Shown: positions 1 to 9,415 of the stretch, piece by piece
How the letters are laid out: each line of letters starts with the position of its first letter
Numbering within the stretch: the stretch's first letter is position 1
Assembly (NCBI RefSeq): GCF_007990715.1
Contig: NZ_BJWY01000018.1
Span: forward strand, 1-64,000
DNA length: 64,000 bases
DNA from: Nocardia seriolae NBRC 15557
Lineage (GTDB): Bacteria; Actinomycetota; Actinomycetes; Mycobacteriales; Mycobacteriaceae
Direction of reading: 5' to 3'
Program-made: the position numbers and the translations under genes
The notes under the pieces: model-generated
Databases searched by the model: none
Told to the model about the DNA's origin: nothing
The model's input: only the letters and a program-made list of their open reading frames with translations

Positions 1-54
1 GGACACTAGCAGGTGCCGGTTTGCCGCGTCACTCGGTCCGGTTCGGTCGCGGTA

Positions 55-1299
55 TCAGTAGCGACCGAAAGCAATGGCCACGTTGTGCCCGCCGAAGCCG
101 AAGGAGTCGTTCAGTGCGTAGTCGTAGCTCCCCTGCCGGGCCTGGCCTTTGACCACGTCCAGGTCGATCTCGGGGTCCTGATTCTCCAGATTCAGTGTGG
201 GAGGGATGATTCCGTCCCGCACGCTGAGCACGGTGATGACCGACTCCAGCGCACCGACAGCGCCGATCGAATGCCCGAGAGCGGACTTCGGCGCGTACAC
301 CGCGGCATGGTTGCCGACGGCTTGCTTGATGGCGTTCGCCTCCGAGGTATCACCGATCGGGGTGCCGGTGGCGTGCGCATTGATATGGGAGACATCGGAT
401 TTCGAAAGCCCGGCGTACTCCATGGCGCGACTCATGGCGCGCGCCGCGCCCGTACCCTCCGGATCGGGGGCGACCAGATGAAAACCATCGGAGGTGATGC
501 CCGCGCCCATGATGCGAGCGTGGATGGTGGCGCCGCGCGCCTTGGCGTGCTCCTCCGTCTCGATGATCATGAGCGCGCCCGCCTCGCCGAAAACGAAGCC
601 ATCGCGGTCCGAGTCGAAGGGCCGCGACGCGCCCTTGGGGTCGTGGTTGCGGGTGCTCATGGCACGCATCATGGAGAACCCGGCAATGGGCAGCGCCTGG
701 ATGGAGCCCTCCACACCCCCCGTGACGACCATGTCGGCATCGCCCATGACGACCATCCGCCACGCATTGGCAATGGCCTCCGCACCGGATGAACAGGCCG
801 AAACAGGCGTGGACACACCGGCCCTCGCGCGCAGCTCCACCCCGACGCAGGCGGCTGCGCCATTGGGCATGACGGCCTGCACGGTGCTCGGGACCACCTT
901 GCGGTAGCCGCCGTTGACCAGCTTGTCGCGCGCGGACATGAGCATTTCCGCACCGCCCAGGCCGGTCCCGATGGAGACGGCCAGGCGGTCGTGGTCCACG
1001 TCCGGGGATCCGGCATTGGCCCAGACCTCGCGGCCCAGCACCACCGCCATCTGTTCGACGTAGGACCAGCGCCGGCCCTCCGCCTTGGTGAGCTGGCCGG
1101 TCGGCGACACCTTGAGGTGGCCGCCGATGCGGACCGGGAGGCCGAAATCGTCGAGGAAGCTGTCTTCCAGGACATCGATCCCGCTCTCCCCGTTGAGTAG
1201 TCCCTTCCACGTCGAGTCGACGTCTCCCGCGATGGAGGTGGTCGCCGCGAGCGCGGTGACAACGACGTCGGGGAACTTCCTGCGGTTGGGCGTCTGCAT
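55..1299 (-). CDS. kasB: Beta-ketoacyl-ACP synthase II, KasA/KasB type
   Basis: Condenses malonyl-ACP with a growing acyl-ACP; KasA/KasB enzymes of Mycobacteriales elongate the meromycolate chain in FAS-II. The 414-residue protein has the full thiolase-fold triad: Cys169 in VSACSSG, His309 in NAHATGTP and His343 in KSALGHS. The ATG at 1299 is chosen because GGAGAG lies six bases upstream; an earlier in-frame ATG at 1317 has no such site. It is divergent from a DesA-type desaturase, which fits lipid-chain modification. The usual neighbours acpM, fabD and accD6 are not visible, but the window begins just past its stop codon, so a FAS-II cluster beyond the edge cannot be excluded. Whether it is the KasA or KasB paralogue is not certain from sequence alone; the symbol is a family label. 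Confidence 0.88.
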   Translation of the reverse strand: MQTPNRRKFPDVVVTALAATTSIAGDVDSTWKGLLNGESGIDVLEDSFLDDFGLPVRIGGHLKVSPTGQLTKAEGRRWSYVEQMAVVLGREVWANAGSPDVDHDRLAVSIGTGLGGAEMLMSARDKLVNGGYRKVVPSTVQAVMPNGAAACVGVELRARAGVSTPVSACSSGAEAIANAWRMVVMGDADMVVTGGVEGSIQALPIAGFSMMRAMSTRNHDPKGASRPFDSDRDGFVFGEAGALMIIETEEHAKARGATIHARIMGAGITSDGFHLVAPDPEGTGAARAMSRAMEYAGLSKSDVSHINAHATGTPIGDTSEANAIKQAVGNHAAVYAPKSALGHSIGAVGALESVITVLSVRDGIIPPTLNLENQDPEIDLDVVKGQARQGSYDYALNDSFGFGGHNVAIAFGRY

Positions 1300-1601
1300 G
1301 TTCACTCTCCGTAGCAATGCTTCGGCGAACGAGGATTCGATTCGCGTGGGCTGTCAAGGACTGGGTTGCAGCTAGCTAGCGGGCCCTGCCGGGAACGCAT
1401 CGGCGGGGTATGAAGCCAATCATCGGCGAACTGGGCTAGATTATCCGAGGCGGAGCCGACCAGTCTCATTAAGCGACACGCGGGCATCCCTTTTCAATCC
1501 CCGGGTCCACTTCGCCGCGGCGGCGCACGCCGATCCCCAGCATTCTGTTCTCCACCATCATTCTCGCAGCGTCGAGCCATTTCGAGGGAGGGCACACGAT
1601 C
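1300..1601. other. Divergent kas/desA intergenic region
   Basis: About 300 bases between two divergent lipid genes, so both promoters should lie here. The only symmetrical motif I noticed is the 10-bp palindrome GCTAGCTAGC at 1371-1380. No open frame here shows convincing coding character, and I could not assign -10/-35 boxes with confidence. Confidence 0.4.
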
Positions 1602-2597
1602 GTGGCCAGGAGTCTCACGCAGTTGGAGCTGCTCATGGAGCTGGAGCCGATTGCCGAGCAGAATGTGCACCGCCATCTATCGATGGCCAAGGACTGGCAC
1701 CCGCACGACTACGTGCCTTGGGATCTCGGTCGCAACTTTGCAGCTATGGACGGCGTCGACTGGGATCCGGAACAGTCCAAGCTCAGCGAAGTCGCCAAGG
1801 CGGCCATGATCACCAATCTTCTCACCGAGGACAATCTACCCAGCTACCACCGGGAAATCGCCGAGAACTTCTCCCAGGACGGCGCGTGGGGCACCTGGGT
1901 GGGCCGCTGGACGGCCGAGGAGAACCGGCACGGCATCGTGATTCGCGACTACCTGGTGGTGACCCGCGGCGTGGATCCGGTCGCGCTGGAGCGGGACCGC
2001 ATGATTCACATGACCAACGGCTACAGCCCGGCGCGGCTGATCAAGCAGTACAGCGATCGAGAGGTCCGCGCCGATGCCGGATTCATGCATTCGGTCGCTT
2101 ATGTCACGTTCCAGGAATGGGCAACTCGCGTTTCACACCGAAATACCGGCAAAGTATGCAATGACCCCATAGCGGACCGAATGCTGCAGCGCATCGCCGC
2201 CGACGAGAACCTGCACATGATCTTCTACCGCAATATCTGCGGTGCGGCCCTGGACGTCTCGCCCGACCAGGCCATCGACGCCATTGCCAATATCGTCATG
2301 GCCTTCCAGATGCCCGGCATGGGCATGCCCAACTTCCGCCGCAATGGCGTCCTCATGGCCAAGCACGGCATCTACGACCTCCGCCAGCACTTGGAGGAGG
2401 TCCTGCTGCCCAACCTCAAGAAGTGGAACATCTTCGACCGCACCGACTTCGGCACGTTCGGCGACCGCCGCCGCAACGAACTCGGCGAGTTCCTCGACCA
2501 GCTCCGCAAGGACGTGGTCCGATTCGAGGAACAACGCGACCGCGCCCTGGCCCGCGAGGCCCAGCGCGCCGAACAGGCACCGGCCCTCATCGGCTGA
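1602..2597 (+). CDS. desA: Acyl-ACP desaturase, DesA1/DesA2 type
   Basis: Soluble diiron stearoyl-ACP-desaturase family enzyme that introduces a double bond into acyl-ACP; mycobacterial DesA1/DesA2 act on mycolic acid precursors. The 331-residue product has the two carboxylate-histidine motifs that bind iron, EENRH near residues 106-110 and DENLH near 201-205, plus an earlier acidic motif near residue 76 (LLTEDNLPSYHRE). GTG start at 1602 with GGGAGGG nine to twelve bases upstream. It is divergent from the ketoacyl-ACP synthase. Length and motifs are normal for an intact member. The family is secure; the choice between DesA1, DesA2 and another paralogue is not. Confidence 0.9.
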   Translation: MARSLTQLELLMELEPIAEQNVHRHLSMAKDWHPHDYVPWDLGRNFAAMDGVDWDPEQSKLSEVAKAAMITNLLTEDNLPSYHREIAENFSQDGAWGTWVGRWTAEENRHGIVIRDYLVVTRGVDPVALERDRMIHMTNGYSPARLIKQYSDREVRADAGFMHSVAYVTFQEWATRVSHRNTGKVCNDPIADRMLQRIAADENLHMIFYRNICGAALDVSPDQAIDAIANIVMAFQMPGMGMPNFRRNGVLMAKHGIYDLRQHLEEVLLPNLKKWNIFDRTDFGTFGDRRRNELGEFLDQLRKDVVRFEEQRDRALAREAQRAEQAPALIG

Positions 2598-2657
2598 ATC
2601 GCCGAGTGGCACAGGGCGGCGAGCAATTCCGACAAATCCCCCTGTGCCACTCCACGA

Positions 2658-3491
2658 TCAGAACAGCGTCATGGGATCGGTCGGGAGCGGGTCCGGGAGC
2701 GGATCGAGTTCGGGAAGGCGGGCTCGGACCTCGGCGTGGAAGCGGCGGGCCAGGGTGCGGGAGGCGGCGTTGTCGGGGGTGTGGATGAAGATCGTCGGGG
2801 AGCGGCCTTCCCGGAGCCAGGCGACGGTGGTTTCCACCCAGGGTTGCCAGCCTTCGACGGTGGCGCGCAGGTCGTCTCGGCCGTGGTAGCGGACTATCGG
2901 GAATTCGGTGAGGGCCCGGGTGCGGCGGGGGTTGTTCGGTTTCTTGGCTCGGGCCTCGTATTCGGCGGGGCTGGTGGCGGGGCCGGTGAACAGGACGGCG
3001 GTGTCGAAGGGGATCCATTCCGCGCCGGCGGATTCCAGCAGCGATTCGAGTTGGTCGGTGGCCCTGGGGTTTTCGAAGAAGACGGGGTGGCGGACCTCGA
3101 CGGCGCAGCGGTAGTGGGCGGGCAGGCCGTCGAGGAGGTGCGCCAGGGCGGGGAGGGCGGTGAAGGAGGCGGGGAGCTGGACCCACAGGGCGTGCAGGCG
3201 GCGGCCGAGGGGTTCGATGGCGTCGAGGAAGGCGGCCATCTCGTCGTCGATGCCGGTGAGGCGGCGCTCGTGGGTGATGGCGCGGGGCAGCTTCATCACG
3301 AAGCGGAAGTCGGGATCGGTTTGGCGGGCCCAGGATTGGACGGTGCGGCGCTGCGGGACGGCGTAGAAGGTGGTGTTGCCCTCCACCGCGTTGCACCAGG
3401 AGGCGTAGGTGCGCAGGCGTTCGGCCGGGGGTAGCGGCTTCTCCTGCCAATCCGGGTGTTGCCACATTGCGCAACCGACGTAGAGCCGCAT
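2658..3491 (-). CDS. DUF72 family protein (YecE-like)
   Basis: 277-residue member of the DUF72/YecE family, a TIM-barrel-like fold of unknown biochemical role. Recognised by the opening MRLYVGCAMW segment, the FYAVPQRRTVQSWA motif and the RYHGRDD stretch near the C terminus. ATG at 3491. It lies ten bases upstream of the end of the glycerol kinase on the same strand and could be co-transcribed with it. The function is not established for the family and nothing nearby defines it. Confidence 0.75.
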   Translation of the reverse strand: MRLYVGCAMWQHPDWQEKPLPPAERLRTYASWCNAVEGNTTFYAVPQRRTVQSWARQTDPDFRFVMKLPRAITHERRLTGIDDEMAAFLDAIEPLGRRLHALWVQLPASFTALPALAHLLDGLPAHYRCAVEVRHPVFFENPRATDQLESLLESAGAEWIPFDTAVLFTGPATSPAEYEARAKKPNNPRRTRALTEFPIVRYHGRDDLRATVEGWQPWVETTVAWLREGRSPTIFIHTPDNAASRTLARRFHAEVRARLPELDPLPDPLPTDPMTLF

Positions 3492-3501
3492 ACCTGCAAC
3501 G

Positions 3502-5016
3502 TTAGGGCACGGACTTCCTGGGCCGTAACCAGCCGAAGGTGAGCTCCACGGCCCGCTTCCAATTGTCGTATTCCTCTACCCGCAGCGCCGGATCCATGCG
3601 CGGCAGCCACTGCGCGGCGACGCGCCAATTGTGGCGCAGGCCCTCGAGATCCGGCCAATAACCGACCGCCAGGCCCGCCGCGTAGGCCGCGCCGAGCGAC
3701 ACCGTCTCGGCCACGATGGGACGCATGACCGGTATGTCGAGGACATCGGCGATGATCTGCATGAGCAGGTTGTCGGAGGTCATGCCGCCCGCCACCCGCA
3801 GCGCCCCGGCGCGCAGCCCGGAGTCGGCGTCCATGGCCTCCACCACGTCCCGGGTCTGCCAGGCGGTCGCCTCCAGCACGGCACGGGCGATGTGGCCCTT
3901 GGTGACATACGACGTGAGCCCGATCAGCAACCCGCGCGCATCACTGCGCCAGTGCGGTGCGTAGAGGCCGGAGAAGGCGGGCACCAGATAGCAGCCGCCA
4001 TTGTCCTGCACTGTGCCCGCGAGGGTTTCGATCTCGGGCGCGCTCGCGATCAGCCCGATATTGTCGCGCAGCCACTGCACCAGCGACCCGGTCACCGCGA
4101 TCGGACCCTCGAGGGCGTACACCGGCTCCGGACCGATCTGGTATCCGATGGTGGTCAGCAGCCCGTGCTTGGACCGCACCCGTTCCCGCCCGGTGTTCAT
4201 GAGCAGGAATCCGCCTGTGCCGTAAGTGCATTCGGTCTCACCCGGGGCGAAGCAGGTCTGCCCGAACAGCGCCGCGTGCTGATCCCCCAGCGCCGCCGCG
4301 ATCCGCACGCCCGGCAGCACCCGCCGCGCGGTCCCGAACTCACCGGTCGAGGGCTGGATGCGTGGCAGCATCGCCTTGGGAATGTCGAAGAACCGCAACA
4401 GTTCATCGTCCCACTCCAGCGTGGACAGGTTCATCAGCAGCGTGCGACCCGCGTTCGTCACGTCGGTGACGTGCACGCCGTGGTCCGCGCCGCCGGTGAG
4501 ATTCCAGATGAGCCAGGTCTCCATGGTCCCGAACAGCACCTCGCCGCGTTCGGCGCGCTCGCGCAGTCCCGGCGTCCGATCCAGCAGCCAGCGCAGCCGC
4601 GGGGCGGCGAAGTAGGTGGCCAGCGGCAGGCCGCACAGCTCCCGAATCCGTTGCGCCCCCGGCGATTCCCGCATCCGTTCGACGAGTTCCTCGGTGCGCA
4701 CGTCCTGCCACACGATGGCGCGCCCGATGGGCGTTCCGGTATTGCGGTCCCACACCACCGTGGTCTCGCGCTGGTTCGCGATCCCCAGCGCCGCCACCTG
4801 GTCCAGGGTGATGCCCGAATCCCGCAGTGCCGCAGGCACGATGCGCTCCACATTGCGCCAGATCTCGAGCGCGTCCTGTTCCATCCAGCCCGGCCGCGGG
4901 TAGTGCTGCTTGTGCTCGCGCTGCGCCACCCCGGTCAGCCGGGCCCGCTGGTCGAAGAGGATGGCGCGGGTGGAGGTGGTGCCCTGATCGATGGCGAGCA
5001 CATACCGTTGCGTCAT
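3502..5016 (-). CDS. glpK: Glycerol kinase, first copy
   Basis: FGGY-family kinase, ATP + glycerol to sn-glycerol-3-phosphate, cytosolic. 504 residues. The N terminus [16 protein letters not shown] is the phosphate-binding motif of glycerol kinases; the nearby WMEQDALEIW and ANQRETTVVWDR segments and the C-terminal GGMTSDNLLMQ segment are typical. I chose ATG 5016 because GGAGG lies just upstream and the start overlaps the iclR stop as ATGA, which implies translational coupling. A longer frame upstream simply runs antisense through iclR. A second glycerol kinase is divergently encoded on the other side of iclR, so this is a paralogue pair. The two proteins differ clearly, for example AILFDQRARLTG here and [12 protein letters not shown] there, so the pair is not a recent duplication. 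Confidence 0.9.
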   Translation of the reverse strand: MTQRYVLAIDQGTTSTRAILFDQRARLTGVAQREHKQHYPRPGWMEQDALEIWRNVERIVPAALRDSGITLDQVAALGIANQRETTVVWDRNTGTPIGRAIVWQDVRTEELVERMRESPGAQRIRELCGLPLATYFAAPRLRWLLDRTPGLRERAERGEVLFGTMETWLIWNLTGGADHGVHVTDVTNAGRTLLMNLSTLEWDDELLRFFDIPKAMLPRIQPSTGEFGTARRVLPGVRIAAALGDQHAALFGQTCFAPGETECTYGTGGFLLMNTGRERVRSKHGLLTTIGYQIGPEPVYALEGPIAVTGSLVQWLRDNIGLIASAPEIETLAGTVQDNGGCYLVPAFSGLYAPHWRSDARGLLIGLTSYVTKGHIARAVLEATAWQTRDVVEAMDADSGLRAGALRVAGGMTSDNLLMQIIADVLDIPVMRPIVAETVSLGAAYAAGLAVGYWPDLEGLRHNWRVAAQWLPRMDPALRVEEYDNWKRAVELTFGWLRPRKSVP

Positions 5017-5777
5017 TGTGAACCTCCGAGATCCCGCGATACGGCGGCGGCAGCGTCGCGCACCTGGGCGATCGGCGCGGGCCGGAAACGCAATTGCCCG
5101 TCGCAGAGCCGATCCACCGGCCCGGTGATGCCGATGGCGCCCACCACCAAACCACCGCGCGAGCGAATCGGCGCGGCGACACTCGCCTCGCCGGAACGGT
5201 ATTCGCCGATATCGCCCGCCCACCCGCTGCGCCGCACCTCGGAGATGGTGCGCCGCAGCAGAACCGGATCGGTAATGGTGCGGTGGGTGAGCGCGGGCAG
5301 CCCGCCCGCACCGACGGCGTCGGCCAGCTCGCCGTCGTAGGCCAGCAGCACCTTGCCCAGAGCCGTTGCGTGCGGCGGCAATTCCTCCCCGACCGCGAGT
5401 TCCTGTTCGGTGTTGTCGGGCCGGAAGACGTGGTGGATCACCGCCACTCCCCCGTCCACCGGCGCGGCGATCCGCACCGATTCCCCGCTGCGCGCGGCCA
5501 GCGCGTCGGCCCGATTGATGGCCCGCGAACGCAACTCGTTGGCATCCAGGTGCCCGGCCCCGAGATCCTGGAGCGCCGGACTCAACTGGTACTTGCCGCT
5601 GGCCGCGTCCTGGTCCACGAACCCCACGCCCTGCAGCGTCCGCAGGATCCCGTGCGCGGTCGGCTTGGCCAGTCCCAGCGCCGCGGCGATCTCCCCGACC
5701 CCCATGCGCCCGGACCCGCGCGCCAGCAGCCGCAGAATGGCCGCGGCACGCTCGATCGACTGGATCGGTCCCGGCAT
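5013..5777 (-). CDS. IclR-family transcriptional regulator of glycerol genes
   Basis: 254-residue IclR-type regulator. The N-terminal winged helix covers residues 5-65, with recognition-helix sequence LAKPTAHGILRTL. The C-terminal effector domain includes HATALGKVLLA and the RSRGGLVVGAIGITGP segment typical of IclR ligand domains. Related regulators in actinobacteria (GylR of Streptomyces) control glycerol operons. It sits between two divergently oriented glycerol kinases and overlaps one by four bases, so it likely controls both directions and itself. An inverted repeat 22 bases upstream of its start is a candidate operator. The ligand, glycerol or glycerol-3-phosphate, is inferred from context only. 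Confidence 0.85.
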   Translation of the reverse strand: MPGPIQSIERAAAILRLLARGSGRMGVGEIAAALGLAKPTAHGILRTLQGVGFVDQDAASGKYQLSPALQDLGAGHLDANELRSRAINRADALAARSGESVRIAAPVDGGVAVIHHVFRPDNTEQELAVGEELPPHATALGKVLLAYDGELADAVGAGGLPALTHRTITDPVLLRRTISEVRRSGWAGDIGEYRSGEASVAAPIRSRGGLVVGAIGITGPVDRLCDGQLRFRPAPIAQVRDAAAAVSRDLGGSQ

Positions 5778-5798
5778 GCTCGTAACCTATCAGCAAAC

Positions 5799-5817
5799 CG
5801 TTCGGCATTGTCGAACG
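5799..5817. promoter_or_regulatory. Candidate IclR operator
   Basis: CGTTCG-GCATTGT-CGAACG, a perfect 6-bp inverted repeat with a 7-bp spacer, in the 170-bp divergent region between iclR and the second glycerol kinase. Position and symmetry fit autoregulation and control of the glp operon; binding is inferred. Confidence 0.5.
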
Positions 5818-5947
5818 CGTCGCCTGTCCCGGAGCCATTTCACTTCGTAGCGTGGACGTCGGGCCCGGTCTCGACCGGCCAGCGCCCGCCGCCTCCCCGG
5901 GGACCCGGGCAAACGGACTCAATGCCGAGTTTCCGGAAAGGACCGCG

Positions 5948-7486
5948 ATGACGCAGTACGTCGGAGCCATCGATCAAGGCACGACCTCCACGCGATTCAT
6001 GGTGTTCGACCACGGCGGCAATGTAGTTGCCCGCCATCAGCTCGAGCACGAACAGATTCTTCCCCAGGCCGGTTGGGTCGAACACAATCCGGCGGAGATC
6101 TGGGAGCGCGCCCGCACCGTCATCAAGAGCGCCCTGGCCGGGGCCCGCCTCACCGCCGCCGATCTGGTCGCGGTCGGCGTCACCAATCAGCGTGAGACCA
6201 CCATCGTGTGGGACCGCCGCACCGGAGTCCCCTACTACAACGCCATCGTCTGGCAGGACACACGCACCGATCGCATCGTCGCCGACATCGAGAAGGCGGG
6301 CAACGGCGAGCTGATTCGCGAGCGGGCCGGACTGCCGCCCGCACCGTACTTCTCCGGCGGCAAGCTCAAGTGGATCCTCGACAATGTCCCCGGCGTGCGG
6401 GAGGACGCGGAGAACGGCGACGCCCTCTTCGGCACCCCCGACACCTGGCTGATCTGGAACCTCACCGGCGGCGTCCACGGCGGCGTGCACATCACCGACC
6501 CCACCAATGCCTCGCGCACCATGCTCATGAACCTCGAAACCCTGGACTGGGACGACGAATTGCTCGCCGTGTTCGGGGTGCCGCGGGCCATGCTGCCGCG
6601 CATCGCGCCGTCCTCGAATCCGGAGGGCTTCGGCACCACCAACCCGGACGGACCCTTCAAGAGCGCGGTGAAGATCGCGGGCGTGCTGGGCGACCAGCAG
6701 GCCGCCACCGTCGGCCAGGTCTGCTTCCGCCCCGGCGAGGCCAAGAACACCTACGGCACCGGCAACTTCCTGATGCTCAATACCGGCACCGAGATCGTGC
6801 ACTCCAAGCACGGCCTGCTGACCACGGTCGCCTACCAGTTCGGCGACGAGAAGCCGGTGTACGCGCTGGAGGGCTCCATCGCCGTCACCGGGTCGGCCGT
6901 GCAGTGGCTGCGCGACCAGCTCGGCATCATCTCGGGCGCGGAAAGGGTTGAGGCCCTTGCTCTTCAGGTGACCGACAATGGCGGCGTCTACTTCGTGCCC
7001 GCCTTCTCCGGCCTGTTCGCGCCGTACTGGCGCGCGGACGCCCGCGGCGTCATCGTGGGCCTGTCGCGCTTCAGCAACAACGCCCACATCGCCAGGGCCA
7101 CCCTGGAATCCATCTGCTACCAGACCCGCGACGTGGTCGAGGCCATGCAGCAGGACTCCGGCGTCAAGCTCGACACCCTGCGCGTGGACGGCGGCGTCAC
7201 CGCCAATGAACTGGCCATGCAGATCCAGGCCGACTTCCTCGGCGTGCCGGTCTCGCGCCCGGTGGTTGCCGAGACCACCGCACTCGGCGCGGCCTACGCC
7301 GCGGGTCTGGCGGTCGGATTCTGGCGTAACACAGACGAACTCGTCGCCAACTGGCGCGAGGACAAGAACTGGCAGCCCGCCTGGACCGAGGATGCGCGGC
7401 AGAAGGGCTACGCGCGCTGGCTCAAGGCCGTCTCGCGCACCCTCGACTGGGTCGGCCTCGACGATGACGACGACCAAAAGCGCTGA
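5948..7486 (+). CDS. glpK: Glycerol kinase, second copy (glp operon)
   Basis: FGGY-family glycerol kinase of 512 residues. N-terminal [15 protein letters not shown] phosphate-binding motif, [23 protein letters not shown] and the C-terminal [14 protein letters not shown] motif are all present, so it should be catalytic. Start ATG 5948 follows GGAAAGGACC; a longer upstream frame has no supporting ribosome site. It is the first gene of a same-strand run with glpD (42-bp gap) and an aquaglyceroporin, which makes it the likely main glycerol kinase. The C terminus ends in an acidic DDDDD run. The relation to the divergently encoded paralogue (isozyme, or kinase for another polyol) cannot be settled from sequence. 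Confidence 0.93.
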   Translation: MTQYVGAIDQGTTSTRFMVFDHGGNVVARHQLEHEQILPQAGWVEHNPAEIWERARTVIKSALAGARLTAADLVAVGVTNQRETTIVWDRRTGVPYYNAIVWQDTRTDRIVADIEKAGNGELIRERAGLPPAPYFSGGKLKWILDNVPGVREDAENGDALFGTPDTWLIWNLTGGVHGGVHITDPTNASRTMLMNLETLDWDDELLAVFGVPRAMLPRIAPSSNPEGFGTTNPDGPFKSAVKIAGVLGDQQAATVGQVCFRPGEAKNTYGTGNFLMLNTGTEIVHSKHGLLTTVAYQFGDEKPVYALEGSIAVTGSAVQWLRDQLGIISGAERVEALALQVTDNGGVYFVPAFSGLFAPYWRADARGVIVGLSRFSNNAHIARATLESICYQTRDVVEAMQQDSGVKLDTLRVDGGVTANELAMQIQADFLGVPVSRPVVAETTALGAAYAAGLAVGFWRNTDELVANWREDKNWQPAWTEDARQKGYARWLKAVSRTLDWVGLDDDDDQKR

Positions 7487-7528
7487 CCGGCAACAGACTT
7501 CGATTCACCGATAACAAGGAGTAATTTC

Positions 7529-9205
7529 GTGTCCGCACAACTGGATCCCGCCTACCGCGCCCGGGCGATTGATTCGCTCGGCGACACCGAAATCGACGTT
7601 CTCGTGATCGGTGGTGGAGTGACCGGAGCGGGCGCCGCCCTCGACGCCGCCGCGCGCGGTCTGTCCGTCACCCTGGTCGAGGCGCGCGACTTCGCCGCCG
7701 GCACTTCCAGCCGGTCCTCCAAGCTCATCCACGGCGGCCTGCGCTACCTGGAGCAGTACGACTTCGCCCTGGTCCGTGAGGCTTTGAAGGAGCGCGGGCT
7801 GCTGCTCAACAAGCTGGCCCCGCACCTGGTGCACCCCGTCTCGTTCCTGTTCCCGCTGCAGAAGCACTACGAGCGCTTCTACATCGGCGCGGGCATAGCC
7901 CTCTACGACACCATGGGCGGCGCGCGCTCGGTGCCCATGCACCGGCACCTGAGCCGTTCGGGCGCACTGGAATTGGCCCCGGCGCTCAAGGAAGACGCCA
8001 TGACCGGTGCCATCCGCTACTACGACGCGCAGGTCGACGACGCCCGCCACACCATGATGATCGCCCGCACCGCCGCCCAGCACGGCGCGACCGTGCTGAC
8101 CCGCACCAAGGTCACCGCGCTGCTGCGCGACGGCGAACGCGTGGTCGGTGCGAAGGTGCTGGATCTGGAAACCGGTCTGGAGCACAGCATCCGGGCCAAG
8201 ACCGTGATCTCGGCGACCGGCGTGTGGACCGACGACATGATCAAGATGACGGGCGTGGACTTCCCGTTCCACGTGCGCATGTCCAAGGGCGTGCACATCA
8301 TGGTGCCGCGCGAGAAGCTGGACATGGGCACCGGCATCGCGATGAAGACCGAGAAGTCGGTGCTGTTCGTGATTCCGTGGGCCGAGCACTGGATCATCGG
8401 CACCACCGACACCGACTGGTCGCTGGACAAGAACCATCCGACCGCCACCGCCGGGGACGTGCAGTACATCCTCGACCACGTCAATTCGCTGCTGCGCGAA
8501 CCGCTCACCCGCGCCGACATCGTCGGCACCTACGCGGGCCTGCGGCCGCTCATGACCGGCGCGTCCAAGGAGACCTCCAAGCTCTCGCGGGAGCACGCGG
8601 TCGCAGAGCCCGCTCCCGGCCTGTTCGTCATCGCGGGCGGCAAGTACACCACCTACCGGGTGATGGCCGCCGACGTGGTGGACGCCGCCGCCGAGCGCCT
8701 GGGCAGCGATGTCGCGCCGTCGGTCACCGCCAACCTGCCCGTCCTGGGCGCGGTCGGCTACCAGGACATGCTGGACGCCATCGCCGATGTGGCCGCGCGG
8801 GCCGAGCTGCCGGTCGAGACCGTGGAGCACCTGCTGGGCCGCTACGGCTCGCTGGCCAAGGACATCTTCGCCCTCATCGCCGCGGTTCCCGAACTGCGGC
8901 AGCCGATTCCGGGCGCGGAGGACTACATCGGGGCCGAGGCCGTCTACGCCGCCACCCACGAGGGCGCGCTGCACCTGGACGACCTGCTCACCCGCCGCAC
9001 CCGCATCTCCATCGAGGTGTCCGACCGCGGCCTGAAGGCGGCCCCGGAGATCGCCCGCCTGATCGCGCCGCACCTGGGCTGGACCGAGGAGCGCACCAAC
9101 ACCGAGATCAACCGGTACTTCGACCGCGTGCACGCCGAGCTGGCCGCGAACGAGGAGAAGGACGACGAGGCCGCGAACGCGGCGCGTCTGGTCGCCACCG
9201 CCTGA
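7529..9205 (+). CDS. glpD: Glycerol-3-phosphate dehydrogenase, FAD-dependent
   Basis: Oxidises sn-glycerol-3-phosphate to dihydroxyacetone phosphate and feeds electrons to the quinone pool; peripheral membrane enzyme. 558 residues. The FAD dinucleotide-binding motif VIGGGVTGAGAALDAAARG is near residues 23-41, followed by the family signature GTSSRSSKLIHGGLRYLE. YAGLRPLM and GGKYTTYRVMA are conserved in the C-terminal half. GTG start at 7529 with AAGGAG seven bases upstream. Probably co-transcribed with the glycerol kinase 42 bp upstream. A strong hairpin after the stop separates it from glpF. Confidence 0.95.
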   Translation: MSAQLDPAYRARAIDSLGDTEIDVLVIGGGVTGAGAALDAAARGLSVTLVEARDFAAGTSSRSSKLIHGGLRYLEQYDFALVREALKERGLLLNKLAPHLVHPVSFLFPLQKHYERFYIGAGIALYDTMGGARSVPMHRHLSRSGALELAPALKEDAMTGAIRYYDAQVDDARHTMMIARTAAQHGATVLTRTKVTALLRDGERVVGAKVLDLETGLEHSIRAKTVISATGVWTDDMIKMTGVDFPFHVRMSKGVHIMVPREKLDMGTGIAMKTEKSVLFVIPWAEHWIIGTTDTDWSLDKNHPTATAGDVQYILDHVNSLLREPLTRADIVGTYAGLRPLMTGASKETSKLSREHAVAEPAPGLFVIAGGKYTTYRVMAADVVDAAAERLGSDVAPSVTANLPVLGAVGYQDMLDAIADVAARAELPVETVEHLLGRYGSLAKDIFALIAAVPELRQPIPGAEDYIGAEAVYAATHEGALHLDDLLTRRTRISIEVSDRGLKAAPEIARLIAPHLGWTEERTNTEINRYFDRVHAELAANEEKDDEAANAARLVATA

Positions 9206-9219
9206 TTTCGAATATCGAG

Positions 9220-9259
9220 CTGTAGCGCCGCACGGGGCGATCTCCGCGCGGCGCTACAG
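9220..9259. terminator. Hairpin after glpD
   Basis: CTGTAGCGCCGC and GCGGCGCTACAG form perfect 12-bp arms around a 16-nt loop, 15 bp past the glpD stop. There is no T-tract, which is usual for actinobacterial terminators. It could end the glpK-glpD transcript or attenuate reading into glpF. Confidence 0.55.
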
Positions 9260-9415
9260 CCGTCTCTCGTGATCCGAATCGCACTGTGCCGGAAGGATTT
9301 TCGGAACTTGTGCTCGACGTCCGGTTACCTCTAGCGTGTGTCTAAAGGTTTGCTGAGCGAAAGACCGTAGAGTCTGGTTCAGAGTGGCATCGGACGCCGA
9401 TCGGAAGGCGAATCA

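Noticed and set aside
5852..5947. Longer N terminus of the second glycerol kinase (frame open from 5852).
   Set aside because: The conserved protein begins at [11 protein letters not shown] (5948) behind a GGAAAGG site; the extra sequence is promoter DNA with no homology to the family.
5017..5970. Long N-terminal extension of the first glycerol kinase, frame open to 5970 on the minus strand.
   Set aside because: It runs through the iclR gene on the same strand in another frame and through its promoter; an Arg/Gly/Ala-rich translation is typical of shadow frames in high-GC DNA.
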